Shown: positions 42,857 to 53,147 of the stretch, piece after piece | How the letters are laid out: each line of letters starts with the position of its first letter | Numbering within the stretch: position 1 is the first letter of the stretch | Assembly (NCBI RefSeq): GCF_039541915.1 | Contig: NZ_BAABHD010000084.1 | Coordinates: 1-64,000, forward strand | DNA: 64,000 bases | From: Nibrella saemangeumensis | GTDB taxonomy: Bacteria > Bacteroidota > Bacteroidia > Cytophagales > Spirosomataceae | Direction of reading: 5' to 3' | Notes under the pieces: generated by a model | Databases searched by the model: none | What the model was told of the DNA's origin: nothing | Seen by the model: the letters and a program-made list of their open reading frames with translations, nothing else | Program-made: the position numbers and the translations under genes

Positions 42857-45800
42857 ATGGACGCTACCGCTACCATCCCACGAGTGCTAAGGCGGCTATC
42901 AGCCGCGCTGCTTCTGGCCGTGCTTTGCTGCTCGCTGGCTTTGGCCCAATCCACAAGAACCATTTCCGGTAAGGTCACCGGATCACGCGATGGCGTACCT
43001 ATGCCGGGGGTAAACGTTATTCTGAAGGGTACCCAGATGGGAAGTACCACCGATATTTCCGGCGACTACACCGTGGAGGTACGGGGTGATAATCCGGTGC
43101 TGGTATTTTCCTACATCGGCTTTACCTCCCAGGAGGTAGCCGTTGGTAACCGTAATACAGTCAATGTTTCACTGGAAGAAAGCGTATCCACGCTGCAGGA
43201 GGCCGTCGTAACCGCCCTCGGTATCAAGCGTGAGAAACGGGCCCTGGGCTACGCCGTCAGTGAGGTGCAGGGGAAAGATATTGTCAACGTTGCCCAGGAG
43301 AACGTGCTGAACGCCCTGTCGGCCCGCGTGCCGGGGGTAACCATCAACCAGACCAGCGGGGTGGGCTCGTCGGTTAGCGTCATTATCCGGGGGGCTACCT
43401 CACTCACTACGGATAACCAGCCGTTGTTTGTCATCGACGGGGTGCCCGTGGCCAACAGCCTGAACAACCTGCGGCAGATGGGTGACCGTAACAACGTCGA
43501 CTACGGTAACGCGATCTCCGACCTGAACCCGGAGGACATCGAAACCATTTCGGTACTGAAAGGCCCCAGCGCAGCGGCCCTGTACGGTTCACGGGCCGGT
43601 AACGGAGTAATCCTGATTACCACCAAGAAAGGTAAAAAAGGGAGAGGCCCCGGCCTGTCGTTCTCAACCAGTAACGTATTTGAGGAGCCGTACCGCTACC
43701 TGAATTTCCACTACCGTTATGCATCTGGTAACCGCAACGCCCGGCTCGATGAAAGCTCGGCCTATTGGGCGGGTCCGGAACTGGATGCCGGAATAAAGGC
43801 TGTACAGTGGAACAGCCCGACCGATGCCAGCGGGACCAAAACACCGACGGAACTTCGGTCGTACCGCGATAACATGAAGAACTTCCTGCAGACTGGTATC
43901 ACGTCGACCAATAACCTGGCGTTTGCCGGTTCGGGCGACCGTACCACTTACCGGGTGTCGTTTAATAATATGTTGAATAAAGGTTTGATTCCTAATTCGG
44001 ACCTGTACCGCAATGGCTTATCGTCCGCGCTAACCTTCGACCTCAGCAAGAATTTTAAACTGAACACCGACCTGAACTTTGTGCGGTCGAATTCCAACAA
44101 CCGCCCGTCAACCGCTAACCGGGGAGCTAACCCGTTGGAAGCCATTTATATCTGGCCGCATGTTAATGTCGATGAACTGAAAGATTACTGGCTACCGGGC
44201 AGCGAGCATATTCAGCAACGGGCACCGTCGACCAATGGAGATAACCCGTACTTTCTGGCATACGGCATCAACAATGGCTTTGTACGAGACCGCATCTACG
44301 GTAACGTAAAGCTGGATTGGACAATTACTCCGGAGCTTACGGCCTTTGCCCGGATTGCCCGTGACCAGTTTGTCGAAAACCGTGAGACCAAAATTCCCTG
44401 GAGCTACACCCGGGCTCGCAACGGGGGCTACCACCTGCAGGATATTGCCCGCCATGAGACCAATACTGACTTCCTGGTGACGTATCGGAAGCAGATCAGC
44501 AACCTTGATGTGAGTGTATCCGGTGGTGGTAACTACATGAGCCAGAACTACCGCGAATCGTTCATGAGCGGTACACAGTTGACCATTCCTGGTCTTTACC
44601 GCATCGGCAACGTACCGAACTCGGCCATGAGTGTTGGCAATTCGACGTTCCAGAAGTCTATCTACAGCCTCTACGGAATGGCGTCGCTGGGCTACAGGAA
44701 CATGCTGTATCTGGATCTGACGGCCCGCAACGACTGGTCGAGCACCCTGCCGGCCGCTAACCGCTCGTACTTCTACCCATCGGCCTCCCTGAGCTGGCTG
44801 GCGAATTACGCTTTCCGCATGCCACAGAACGTATCACTGCTGAAGTTCCGGGCCGGCTGGGCGCAGGTTGGTAACGATGCCGCTCCGTATCAGTTGGTGC
44901 CGGCGCTGGGAACAGGTGCCTGGGGCTCACTCATTACGACCAATGTACCGGGTACGCTGCTCAACCCGCAGCTGAAGCCTGAGATCGCTACCTCAACCGA
45001 ATTTGGGGTTGATCTGGGCCTGTTCAATAACCGGCTGCGGTTTGAAGGGACCTACTATTACGTAGAGAACAAAAACCAGATCCTGAGTATCACCACGCCG
45101 ACCTCATCCGGTTTTAACAGCAAGCTGATCAATGCCGGTATGCTGGCCAGCCGGGGTTGGGAACTGAGCCTGGGCGGCAGTCCGCTCCGGAATCCGGAAG
45201 GCTGGAGTCTGGATCTGAACGTCAATTTCACCCGCAATCGCACGACCATCAAAGAACTGGCACCGGGCATCGACTTCTACCAGTTATGGGACGATAACAA
45301 CGGCGGAGCCTTTACCTATGTTGGCGAAGAGATCGGAAACATCTACAGCCGGGGCTATGCAACGGTAAAAGACGCGGCTTCACCCTATTTCGGCTGGCCG
45401 ATTCTGGACCGCAATGGCGGCTGGATTCCCGTCAATGACCGCTCGGCGCGGGAGAAAGTCGGCAACTTCAACCCTCGTTTTATCATGGGTGGGCAGGCTT
45501 CGTTGTCCTACAAGCGCTTCACCCTGAACGCCAGCTTCGATTGGCGGAATGGCGGTAACTTCCAGTCCTACACGTATCGCTACGGCGAATCTGACTGGAA
45601 GTCGCAGCGGCAGGTCAACAACCTGATCCAGGGTGGTCTGATGTCGCCGACCGAACTGGCCGCCATGCTGAAGTCGAATCCCCAGGAGTACATTATTCCG
45701 GTAAACGGCAACTTCCCGCGGGTAGGGGGGTATACGCAGGCTACCGGCGGTATGGCGCACGATTCCAACAACGACGGTATCATGGAATACGACGGCGGGT

Positions 45801-46168
45801 TTGTTCCGGGTGTGATTCAGAACGCCGACGGATCGTTCACGGAACATCTGGGCGGTCCCGGTACCAATGTCCATCCGATTACCAACCTATACCCGTGGAG
45901 CTACAACAAGCAGATTACGTTTGATGCTTCCTTCGTCAAACTGCGGGAGATCTCGCTGGGCTACGACATACCGAAGCTGTTCGGATTGCGGAACGCCAAT
46001 GTATCGGTATTCAGCCGGAACCTGATCCTGTGGACGGCTGCCAACATCGGTATCGATCCGGAGCGGGCTTTCCAGGCCGACGGTGGTCGTTTCCGCCAGG
46101 GTATCGAACTCCAGAACGTGATGCCGTGGACGGTTCCGGTGGGCTTTAAGTTAGGTTTCAGCCTTTAA
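42857..46168 (+). CDS. SusC/RagA family TonB-dependent transporter, tandem pair 1
   Basis: This is a 1103-residue protein. The signal peptide is ~1-31 (CSLALAQ). The carboxypeptidase-regulatory-like domain is at ~35-110 (ISGKVTGSRDGVPMPGVNV). The TonB-box region is EAVVTALGIKREKRALGYAV, the plug carries GPSAAALYGSRAGNGVILIT, and the barrel ends in VGFKLGFSL. It has no STN domain. It is paralogous to 47992-51459. A 22-codon reading frame (42822-42890) overlaps its start in another frame and might couple translation, or reflect an altered N-terminus. The SusD partner starts 13 nt downstream. Confidence 0.92.
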   Translation: MDATATIPRVLRRLSAALLLAVLCCSLALAQSTRTISGKVTGSRDGVPMPGVNVILKGTQMGSTTDISGDYTVEVRGDNPVLVFSYIGFTSQEVAVGNRNTVNVSLEESVSTLQEAVVTALGIKREKRALGYAVSEVQGKDIVNVAQENVLNALSARVPGVTINQTSGVGSSVSVIIRGATSLTTDNQPLFVIDGVPVANSLNNLRQMGDRNNVDYGNAISDLNPEDIETISVLKGPSAAALYGSRAGNGVILITTKKGKKGRGPGLSFSTSNVFEEPYRYLNFHYRYASGNRNARLDESSAYWAGPELDAGIKAVQWNSPTDASGTKTPTELRSYRDNMKNFLQTGITSTNNLAFAGSGDRTTYRVSFNNMLNKGLIPNSDLYRNGLSSALTFDLSKNFKLNTDLNFVRSNSNNRPSTANRGANPLEAIYIWPHVNVDELKDYWLPGSEHIQQRAPSTNGDNPYFLAYGINNGFVRDRIYGNVKLDWTITPELTAFARIARDQFVENRETKIPWSYTRARNGGYHLQDIARHETNTDFLVTYRKQISNLDVSVSGGGNYMSQNYRESFMSGTQLTIPGLYRIGNVPNSAMSVGNSTFQKSIYSLYGMASLGYRNMLYLDLTARNDWSSTLPAANRSYFYPSASLSWLANYAFRMPQNVSLLKFRAGWAQVGNDAAPYQLVPALGTGAWGSLITTNVPGTLLNPQLKPEIATSTEFGVDLGLFNNRLRFEGTYYYVENKNQILSITTPTSSGFNSKLINAGMLASRGWELSLGGSPLRNPEGWSLDLNVNFTRNRTTIKELAPGIDFYQLWDDNNGGAFTYVGEEIGNIYSRGYATVKDAASPYFGWPILDRNGGWIPVNDRSAREKVGNFNPRFIMGGQASLSYKRFTLNASFDWRNGGNFQSYTYRYGESDWKSQRQVNNLIQGGLMSPTELAAMLKSNPQEYIIPVNGNFPRVGGYTQATGGMAHDSNNDGIMEYDGGFVPGVIQNADGSFTEHLGGPGTNVHPITNLYPWSYNKQITFDASFVKLREISLGYDIPKLFGLRNANVSVFSRNLILWTAANIGIDPERAFQADGGRFRQGIELQNVMPWTVPVGFKLGFSL

Positions 46169-46181
46169 TTCCTGTTTAGCT

Positions 46182-47876
46182 ATGAAAATCCTGAACTTAT
46201 TTTCTAAATCTCTTCTCGTTCTGGCCGTGGTGCTGTTGGGATCGTGTGAGAAGCACCTGACGGAACTGAATGAAAACCCGAATGTGGTAGACCCGTCGAC
46301 GGCCAACCCTAATATGCTGATGCCTACGGTCATGACCGGCGCGGCTATGGGGTATCTGGAACTCGGCTATAACGATATTGCCGGGGTGGTCCAGCACACG
46401 CAGAAAGACGGCTGGTTCAGCGGCCACAACCATTATGACTGGGGCCCGCAGGACTGGAGCAGCTGGTATAACCTGCTGCGGAACAATGACTTCCTGCACC
46501 AACGCGCTGTGGAGTCCGGCTTTAAGTTTCACCAGGGCGTGGCGCTGACGATGAAGTCGTTCATCTTCGGGCTCATCACCGACTTATGGGGCGATGCGCC
46601 TTATACAAATGCGGTGAAAGGGGGCGTCTCCAATGACTTTCTCCAGCCGGCCTACGATAGCCAGGAGGTTATTTACAAGGGTATTATCGAGGATCTGAAG
46701 GCTGCCTCGGCGCTGTTTGCCTCCGGCGACAACACTGGCTACCGGACCGGCTACGATGTCTATTACAACGGCGATATGAGCAAATGGCAGAAACTGGCCA
46801 ACTCATTGCTGCTGCGTTATTACATGCGCGTGTCGGCCAAGATGCCCGAGGTGGCGAAAGCGGGTATTGAAGCCATTTACACCTCCGGGGTGTACATGAA
46901 GACGCCCGCCGACGATGCAACGATGAATTACATCGGAGCCACGGCGGCCAACTCCTGGCCGGGTGCGGTTGCGTTCCAGGCAGACCCGTCGGAATACCGC
47001 CGACGCAAGCCGGCGCAGACGCTGATGGATAATTTGCTGAGCAATAACGATCCGCGACTAACGGTCTGGTTTGCACCCGTGTACGTTCGCTGGGTAGAAG
47101 ATCCCACGCTGGACGTAGCGGTAGATCCCTTTATCCGGAAGAACGGCGTTATTCAGCAGGGTGTCGTATCGCTCACCGATGCCAAATACCTGACGGAGGT
47201 GAAGGCCGGAGCCAAGTTTACCCGCCACTATAATCCGGATAAGTTTGGCCGTAAACTGGACACCCGGGAGTACGTAGGGGTGCCGCCCGGTCTGATCGAT
47301 CCAAGTTCGTATAACTACAATCCGACACCGGGTCAGGTAGTTGAAAACCAGCACGTTTCCCAACTGGCGGAAGCGTACCGGGGCAGCAGCGGGGGGCTCC
47401 TGAAAGCCCGTCTGATCTCGGCCGCGGAGGTAAGCTTTATCCTGGCCGAAGCCGCCCTGAAAGGCTGGGCCGTGGGTACGGCCGAAACGCACTACAACGC
47501 CGGTATCAAAAATTCACTGGATACCTGGGGCGTCGGTAACAAGTATGAGGCCTACATCGCCCAGAAGAACGTCGCCTTTAACAAAACGCTGGAGCAGGTA
47601 CTGGAGCAGAAGTGGATTGCCAGCTGGACGGCCGCCACCGAAGCCTGGTTTGATTACCGCCGGACGGGTTTTCCCACCATGAAAGCGGGTCCGGCGTCGC
47701 CGGCTCCGGTACTGCCGCTGCGCTTCAACTATGGCGACAATGAAATGAACTTCAACGCTAAAAACGCCGACGGTGCTATGGGCCGGCTGGAGGTGACCCC
47801 GCACTCCGGTCAGCGCGGGAAAAATAGCCCGTGGTCAAGACCCTGGATTGTTCAGGGAACCGGGAAGCCCTGGTGA
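46182..47876 (+). CDS. SusD/RagB-type outer-membrane lipoprotein, tandem pair 1
   Basis: This is a 564-residue lipoprotein with Cys22 after the lipobox LLGSC. It belongs to the SusD-like group typified by LTELNENPNVVDPSTANPN near the N-terminus and DLWGDAPYTNA in the first third. WIASWTAATEAWFDYRRTGF is near the C-terminus. It is the surface lid for the SusC encoded upstream. It is paralogous to 51483-53117, and 55 nt of the two genes (47620-47674 here) are identical, including silent sites. A strong terminator follows at 47895. Confidence 0.92.
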   Translation: MKILNLFSKSLLVLAVVLLGSCEKHLTELNENPNVVDPSTANPNMLMPTVMTGAAMGYLELGYNDIAGVVQHTQKDGWFSGHNHYDWGPQDWSSWYNLLRNNDFLHQRAVESGFKFHQGVALTMKSFIFGLITDLWGDAPYTNAVKGGVSNDFLQPAYDSQEVIYKGIIEDLKAASALFASGDNTGYRTGYDVYYNGDMSKWQKLANSLLLRYYMRVSAKMPEVAKAGIEAIYTSGVYMKTPADDATMNYIGATAANSWPGAVAFQADPSEYRRRKPAQTLMDNLLSNNDPRLTVWFAPVYVRWVEDPTLDVAVDPFIRKNGVIQQGVVSLTDAKYLTEVKAGAKFTRHYNPDKFGRKLDTREYVGVPPGLIDPSSYNYNPTPGQVVENQHVSQLAEAYRGSSGGLLKARLISAAEVSFILAEAALKGWAVGTAETHYNAGIKNSLDTWGVGNKYEAYIAQKNVAFNKTLEQVLEQKWIASWTAATEAWFDYRRTGFPTMKAGPASPAPVLPLRFNYGDNEMNFNAKNADGAMGRLEVTPHSGQRGKNSPWSRPWIVQGTGKPW

Positions 47877-47894
47877 TTTTCGTATGGTTAGCGG

Positions 47895-47927
47895 AAAGGG
47901 TGGAATGCTGGACGTTCCACCCTTTTT
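47895..47927 (+). terminator. terminator between the two SusCD pairs
   Basis: AAAGGGTGGAATG (47895-47907) pairs with CGTTCCACCCTTT (from 47913), with one G-T pair, and ends in TTTTT at 47923-47927. It implies separate control of the second pair, or partial read-through. Confidence 0.85.
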
Positions 47928-47991
47928 ACCGTAAAGTATGAGCTGGCCCGCTTTTCTGAATACGCATTTTCCTAATCCCATAACCATTTTT

Positions 47992-50900
47992 ATGTACTAC
48001 ACGTCTACATCCAAGACTACGCTCTGGCGTTTTCTGTCGCTAATGAGCTTTGCGCTGCTGTGGCTATCGGTGGCCTGGGCTACCGGACGTCCTTACGGTC
48101 CTCCCGGCCAGGATAGAACGGCGAATCCGCTTCAGGACCGGGTCGTCTCCGGTCAGGTTACCACCAAACTGGCGGGGGCATCCATGCCGGGTGTTAACGT
48201 GGTTATCAAAGGTACGCAGATGGGGACCACCACCGACGCGAACGGGCGTTACACCCTGACCGTCAGCGGCAGCAACCGGGTGCTGGTCTTCTCATACATT
48301 GGTTTCGTAACGGAGGAGGTGCCGGTGGGTAACAGAAATGTTATTGACCTGGCGATGACCGAAAGCGCTGAGACCCTGCAGGAGGCCGTTGTGACGGCTC
48401 TGGGTATCAAGCGCGAAGAACGGTCGCTGGGTTATTCGGTTGGCAAGGTAGAAGGCAAAGAACTGAACCGGGTGGTGCAGGAAAACGTCTTGAACTCCTT
48501 AGCGGGTAAGGTAGCTGGTGTTACCATCAGTTCGACCGGTGGAACGGGTTCGTCGGTGAGCATGGTCATCCGGGGTGCCACTTCGCTCAGCAGCGACAAC
48601 CAGCCGCTGTTTGTCATCGACGGCGTACCCATTGCCAACACGCTGAACAACATCAGTCAGGTGGGCAACGACAACCGAGTCGATTTTGGCAACGCCATCT
48701 CCGGCCTGAACCCCGACGATATTGAAAATATTTCTATTCTGAAAGGGCCGAGCGCAGCTGCCCTGTACGGCTCGCGGGCGGGTAATGGCGTGGTGCTGAT
48801 CACAACAAAAAGCGGGTCTAAAACTAAGAAGGTAACCGTAACCATCAACTCCAGCACTGTTTTCGACAAACCCTTCAAGTTTCTGAAGTGGCAGACGCAG
48901 TTTGGCTCCGGACAATATTCCGCCATCCCGGCCAGTATTAGCGGCACACCGTTCAGCAATCCGTTCGGTAAGCTCGTGCAGGAGGAAGTGGGCGCTACCT
49001 ACGGGGCAGCCCTGGACAAAGGCTATTCGGAGGTGCAGTGGAACAGCCCGCTGGACGCCAACGGCAAACCCATTGCGATGCCGCTGGTTTCCCACCCGGA
49101 TAATGTAAAGAACTTTGTGCAGACCGGGGTTACAACGACCAACGGGGTTTCGGTGGCCAATAATACCGACCAGATTACCTACCGGCTGTCCTACTCCAAT
49201 ATGTCGCATAAGGGAATCATCCCAAACTCCGATCTGTTCAGAAACACCTTCAATCTCAATTCGAGCCTGCGGGTGAGCGATAAGGTTCGCGTGAGCACCA
49301 ACCTGGACATCAGCCGCAACAACGCCAACAACCGACCGGCTGGTAACCGGGGTACCAATCCCCTGCAGTGGGCCTATAATGTGTCTCCGCATACCGATAT
49401 TCTGGCCTTGAAAGACTACTGGCTGCCGGGGCAGGAAGGACTTCAGCAGCGGTCGCAATTCAAGGGCATTTTCAACAATCCGTATTTTCTGGCGTACGAA
49501 GTCAACAACAGTTTCGTGCGCGACCGGGTGTATGGTAACCTGAAAGCCGACTGGCAGATTACCCCCGAACTGAGCCTGATGGGCCGCTACGCCCTGGATA
49601 CGTATAAGGAGCAGCGTGAGATGAAGATCGCCAATAGCTACACCAACGATCCGCGGGGGGCCTACGGTATTATCGACCTCAGCAATCTGGAAACCAATGC
49701 CGACTTCCTGGCTACCTACCGCAAAGACGTTAAAGGCTTTGGCGTCTCGGTATCCGGCGGGGGAAATGCCCGCTACCAGAAAGGCGGAAACGTGTCGAAT
49801 GCCTCGCGGAACGGTACCGGCCTGATTGTGCCGGGCGTGTACACGATCCAGAACATCCTGCCCGAGAACCTGGACTTTAGCAGTAACCGGTTCCAGCGGG
49901 CCATCTACAGCGTGTACGGTATGGCCAACCTGAGCTACAAAGACATGATCTACCTGGACCTGACCGCCCGCAACGACTGGTCGAGTACCTTGCCCGCCAA
50001 CAACCGCTCGTATTTCTACCCGTCGGCGTCGCTGAGCATGCTGGTAAACGAGATGCTGTTTCCCACTTTCGATGCCATCAGCCTGTTGAAGCTTCGGGGC
50101 GGTTACGCGCAGGTAGGTAACGATGCGAACCCGTATATGCTGCTCAGCACGCTGAACAACGCCGGAACCTGGGCGGGTGTTCCGCGTTTGTCGGTGCCGG
50201 GGACGTTGCTGCTGTCGGATCTGAAACCCGAGATCGCTACTTCGTACGAAGCCGGCGTCGACCTGAATCTGTTCCGCAACCGGCTGCGGCTGGGAGCAAC
50301 CATTTACCAGGTAGAGAACCGCAACCAGATCCTGAGCACCAAACTGCCGCCTTCGTCGGGGTATACGTCCAAGAACATCAATGCCGGATTGCTGGTCAGC
50401 AAGGGAATTGAACTATCGCTGGGCGGCACGGTGCTGCAAAACAACGGCTGGCGGCTGGATGTCAATACCAACCTGACCCGCAACCGTACCAGCATCAAAG
50501 CCCTGTCGGACGATCTGCCCTACTATACCCTCTGGACCGATGCCAAGGGCGGGGCGTGGACGTACGTGGGCGAAGAGATCGGCGATATTTACGATGCGCA
50601 GATTGTGACGGTTACCGACAAATCGTCGCCATATTATGGTTATCCATTGCTGGACAAAACGGGTAAGTGGCAGTCGATTGATGCCATTAACACCCGTAAC
50701 AAGATCGGGAACTTCAATCCAAAATTCATCATGGGTGCGCAGACCTCGCTCTCGTACAGGGGCTTCAGCCTGAACATGTCTTTCGACTGGCGCAACGGGG
50801 GCGACTTTGTTTCCCAGACCTACCGCTACGGCGAAGAAGACGGGCGGTCGCAGTTGTTTCTGGACAAGCTCATCAACCCGAACGGCCTGACCGGCGATGC

Positions 50901-51459
50901 GCTGCGCAATTACCTGGTCGCCAATCAGGAGGAGTTGATCAAGATTCATGGTAACTACTTCCCGCTGGTAGGCGGACCCACGCCCGATTATGGTGGGTAT
51001 CCGTTTAAATACGGACCGTACACCCTGCCCCATGGCGGTACGTTTATTCCGGGCGTCATCGCCACCGGCTACGACGCCAGTGGTAATCCGACGGGTTATC
51101 AGGAAAACCTGGGTGGTCCCGGTACGCAGATCCTGCCGTTTGCCGGCAGCACGGCCTGGTCGTTTACGCGGGCGTTCCTCTACGATGCGTCGTACCTGAA
51201 GCTGCGCGAGGTATCCATGGGCTATGACTTACCGGTGAGCCTGATCCGGAAGATCGGGATGCAGAACGCCAATGTCTCCGTCTATAGCCGGAACATCATT
51301 CTGTGGACGGCCGCCAAGATCAACATCGACCCCGAAATGGCGTTCCAGCAGGAAGCGGGTTTGCAGGGAGGGGGCAGCCAGTTCAAACAAGGCATTGAGC
51401 GGTACAACGTCACGCCCTGGGTGATTCCGGTCGGCTTTAAACTCAACTTAACTTTCTAA
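47992..51459 (+). CDS. SusC/RagA family TonB-dependent transporter, tandem pair 2
   Basis: This is a 1155-residue protein starting at the ATG at 47992, where a signal peptide begins (ending near VAWA). An in-frame ATG at 47938 would add 18 residues. The domain order is as in the first pair: VSGQVTTKLAGASMPGVNV, then EAVVTALGIKREERSLGYSV, the plug GPSAAALYGSRAGNGVVLIT and the barrel ending VGFKLNLTF. It has no STN domain. Strong similarity to 42857-46168 along the whole length shows tandem duplication and divergence, probably for related but different substrates. Its SusD starts 23 nt downstream. Confidence 0.92.
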   Translation: MYYTSTSKTTLWRFLSLMSFALLWLSVAWATGRPYGPPGQDRTANPLQDRVVSGQVTTKLAGASMPGVNVVIKGTQMGTTTDANGRYTLTVSGSNRVLVFSYIGFVTEEVPVGNRNVIDLAMTESAETLQEAVVTALGIKREERSLGYSVGKVEGKELNRVVQENVLNSLAGKVAGVTISSTGGTGSSVSMVIRGATSLSSDNQPLFVIDGVPIANTLNNISQVGNDNRVDFGNAISGLNPDDIENISILKGPSAAALYGSRAGNGVVLITTKSGSKTKKVTVTINSSTVFDKPFKFLKWQTQFGSGQYSAIPASISGTPFSNPFGKLVQEEVGATYGAALDKGYSEVQWNSPLDANGKPIAMPLVSHPDNVKNFVQTGVTTTNGVSVANNTDQITYRLSYSNMSHKGIIPNSDLFRNTFNLNSSLRVSDKVRVSTNLDISRNNANNRPAGNRGTNPLQWAYNVSPHTDILALKDYWLPGQEGLQQRSQFKGIFNNPYFLAYEVNNSFVRDRVYGNLKADWQITPELSLMGRYALDTYKEQREMKIANSYTNDPRGAYGIIDLSNLETNADFLATYRKDVKGFGVSVSGGGNARYQKGGNVSNASRNGTGLIVPGVYTIQNILPENLDFSSNRFQRAIYSVYGMANLSYKDMIYLDLTARNDWSSTLPANNRSYFYPSASLSMLVNEMLFPTFDAISLLKLRGGYAQVGNDANPYMLLSTLNNAGTWAGVPRLSVPGTLLLSDLKPEIATSYEAGVDLNLFRNRLRLGATIYQVENRNQILSTKLPPSSGYTSKNINAGLLVSKGIELSLGGTVLQNNGWRLDVNTNLTRNRTSIKALSDDLPYYTLWTDAKGGAWTYVGEEIGDIYDAQIVTVTDKSSPYYGYPLLDKTGKWQSIDAINTRNKIGNFNPKFIMGAQTSLSYRGFSLNMSFDWRNGGDFVSQTYRYGEEDGRSQLFLDKLINPNGLTGDALRNYLVANQEELIKIHGNYFPLVGGPTPDYGGYPFKYGPYTLPHGGTFIPGVIATGYDASGNPTGYQENLGGPGTQILPFAGSTAWSFTRAFLYDASYLKLREVSMGYDLPVSLIRKIGMQNANVSVYSRNIILWTAAKINIDPEMAFQQEAGLQGGGSQFKQGIERYNVTPWVIPVGFKLNLTF

Positions 51460-51482
51460 GCCCACACGAACCGACGAAAACC

Positions 51483-53117
51483 ATGAAAAGTTTCAACTAT
51501 AAACTACTGCTGACGGTCGCCCTGTTTTCGGTCTTTTCCTGCAAAGACCTGACCGAACTGAACAAGAATCCGAACGGGGTAGACCCGACCAAAGCGAACC
51601 CCAACCTGGTACTGTCGACGGTGCTGACCGAAACCGGTAAAGCGTTTGTCGACCTGGGTTACCAGGATATTGCCGGGGTGATGCAGCACACCCAGAAAGA
51701 CGGCTGGGTGGGTAGCCACAATGAATACGACTGGGGCGGCAGCCAGAGCTGGAGTCGTTACTACGACATTCTGCGCGACAACCAGTTTGTGTATGACCGC
51801 TCGGTGCAGCTGGGTTTTGAGCTGCAGCAGGGCATTGCGCTGGTGATGAAGTCGATGGTGTTTGGGCTGATTACCGACCTGTGGGGCGATGCCCCGTACA
51901 CCAACGCCCTGAAAGGGGCCGACGGGGGAGGGGCCAATACCTTCCCGGTGTTCGATCCCCAGGAAACGATCTACATGGGCATTCTGGCTGATCTGGAAAA
52001 AGCCAATACGCTGTTGTCTAAACCGCGGGCCGATTACACCAGCACGGTCGATGCTGCCGATGTCTATTACAACGGTGACCCGGCCAAATGGCGGAAACTG
52101 GCCAACTCGCTGGCGCTCCGTTACCTGATGCGGATTTCCAGCAAGAAGCCGGATGTGGCCAAAGCGGGTATTGAAAAGATCGTGGCCACCCCCGCGCAAT
52201 ACCCGTTGATTCTGGCAGCCGCCGATGATGCCGCCATGCCGTTTGCAGGTAACAGCAACAACGACTCCTGGCCGGCCAACACTACCTACGATGCCAGCGC
52301 CAGCAACTACCGGCGGCTGAAAATGGCGGCCACGTTCGTTGACGCCTTAAAGGCGCTGAACGACCCGCGACTAGGCGTTTGGGCCAACAAAGTGCAGATA
52401 CCGCTGGTGGTAGACCCGAGCCTGCCCGCCGGCACCGACAAAATAGAAGGGGGCAAGCGGCTGCTGTCGCCGGATAAGGTAGCCGGTAAGGAAGTCAATA
52501 CCGATCCCAATTATGTCGGTTTGCCAATCGCCATTATCGGTGGTCCCACGTACAACCTGAGCCCTACGGCCGAACAGGGAGCGAACAATCCGCATGTATC
52601 GTGGCTGAACGACATCTATAAGCAGGCAAAAGGACCGCTGCTGAAAGCCCGGCTGGTATCGGCGGCTGAGGTGCGGTTTATTCTGGCCGAAGCCGCGCTG
52701 AAAGGCTGGGCCGCCGGCGATGCCAAAGCCCACTATGATGCCGGGGTGAAAGCCTCGCTGGATGCCTGGGGGCTGAGCAGTGCATATAACGCCTATATCG
52801 CGCAGAAAAGCGTTGCCTATGCCGGTACGCTTCAGCAGATCATCGAGCAGAAGTGGATCGCCAGCTGGACGGCCGCCACCGAAGCCTGGTTTGATTACCG
52901 CCGGACGGGTTTTCCGGACCTGAAAGCCGGTCCGCAGGCTAAGCGGAAGGTATTGCCGGTCCGGTTCTACTATATGCTCGACGAGCGGAATCTGAACAAG
53001 GCGAACACCGAAGCGGCCATGAACCGCCTGGAGCAGACGACCTATTCAGAAGCCGACGGCAAAAATAGTCCATGGTCGAAGCCCTGGCTCTTGCAGGGGA
53101 CGGGTAAACCTTGGTAA
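51483..53117 (+). CDS. SusD/RagB-type outer-membrane lipoprotein, tandem pair 2
   Basis: This is a 544-residue lipoprotein with Cys20 after VFSC. It has the same signature segments as the first pair: LTELNKNPNGVDPTKANPN, then GYQDIAGVMQHTQKDGW and DLWGDAPYTNA. WIASWTAATEAWFDYRRTGF at the end is identical in protein. The 55-nt identity with the first copy lies at 52861-52915. The rest of the gene differs at many positions. It ends 30 nt before the second copy of the structured repeat element. Confidence 0.92.
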   Translation: MKSFNYKLLLTVALFSVFSCKDLTELNKNPNGVDPTKANPNLVLSTVLTETGKAFVDLGYQDIAGVMQHTQKDGWVGSHNEYDWGGSQSWSRYYDILRDNQFVYDRSVQLGFELQQGIALVMKSMVFGLITDLWGDAPYTNALKGADGGGANTFPVFDPQETIYMGILADLEKANTLLSKPRADYTSTVDAADVYYNGDPAKWRKLANSLALRYLMRISSKKPDVAKAGIEKIVATPAQYPLILAAADDAAMPFAGNSNNDSWPANTTYDASASNYRRLKMAATFVDALKALNDPRLGVWANKVQIPLVVDPSLPAGTDKIEGGKRLLSPDKVAGKEVNTDPNYVGLPIAIIGGPTYNLSPTAEQGANNPHVSWLNDIYKQAKGPLLKARLVSAAEVRFILAEAALKGWAAGDAKAHYDAGVKASLDAWGLSSAYNAYIAQKSVAYAGTLQQIIEQKWIASWTAATEAWFDYRRTGFPDLKAGPQAKRKVLPVRFYYMLDERNLNKANTEAAMNRLEQTTYSEADGKNSPWSKPWLLQGTGKPW

Positions 53118-53147
53118 CTTACTGCTTGAAGGACTACCGCTCGCACC

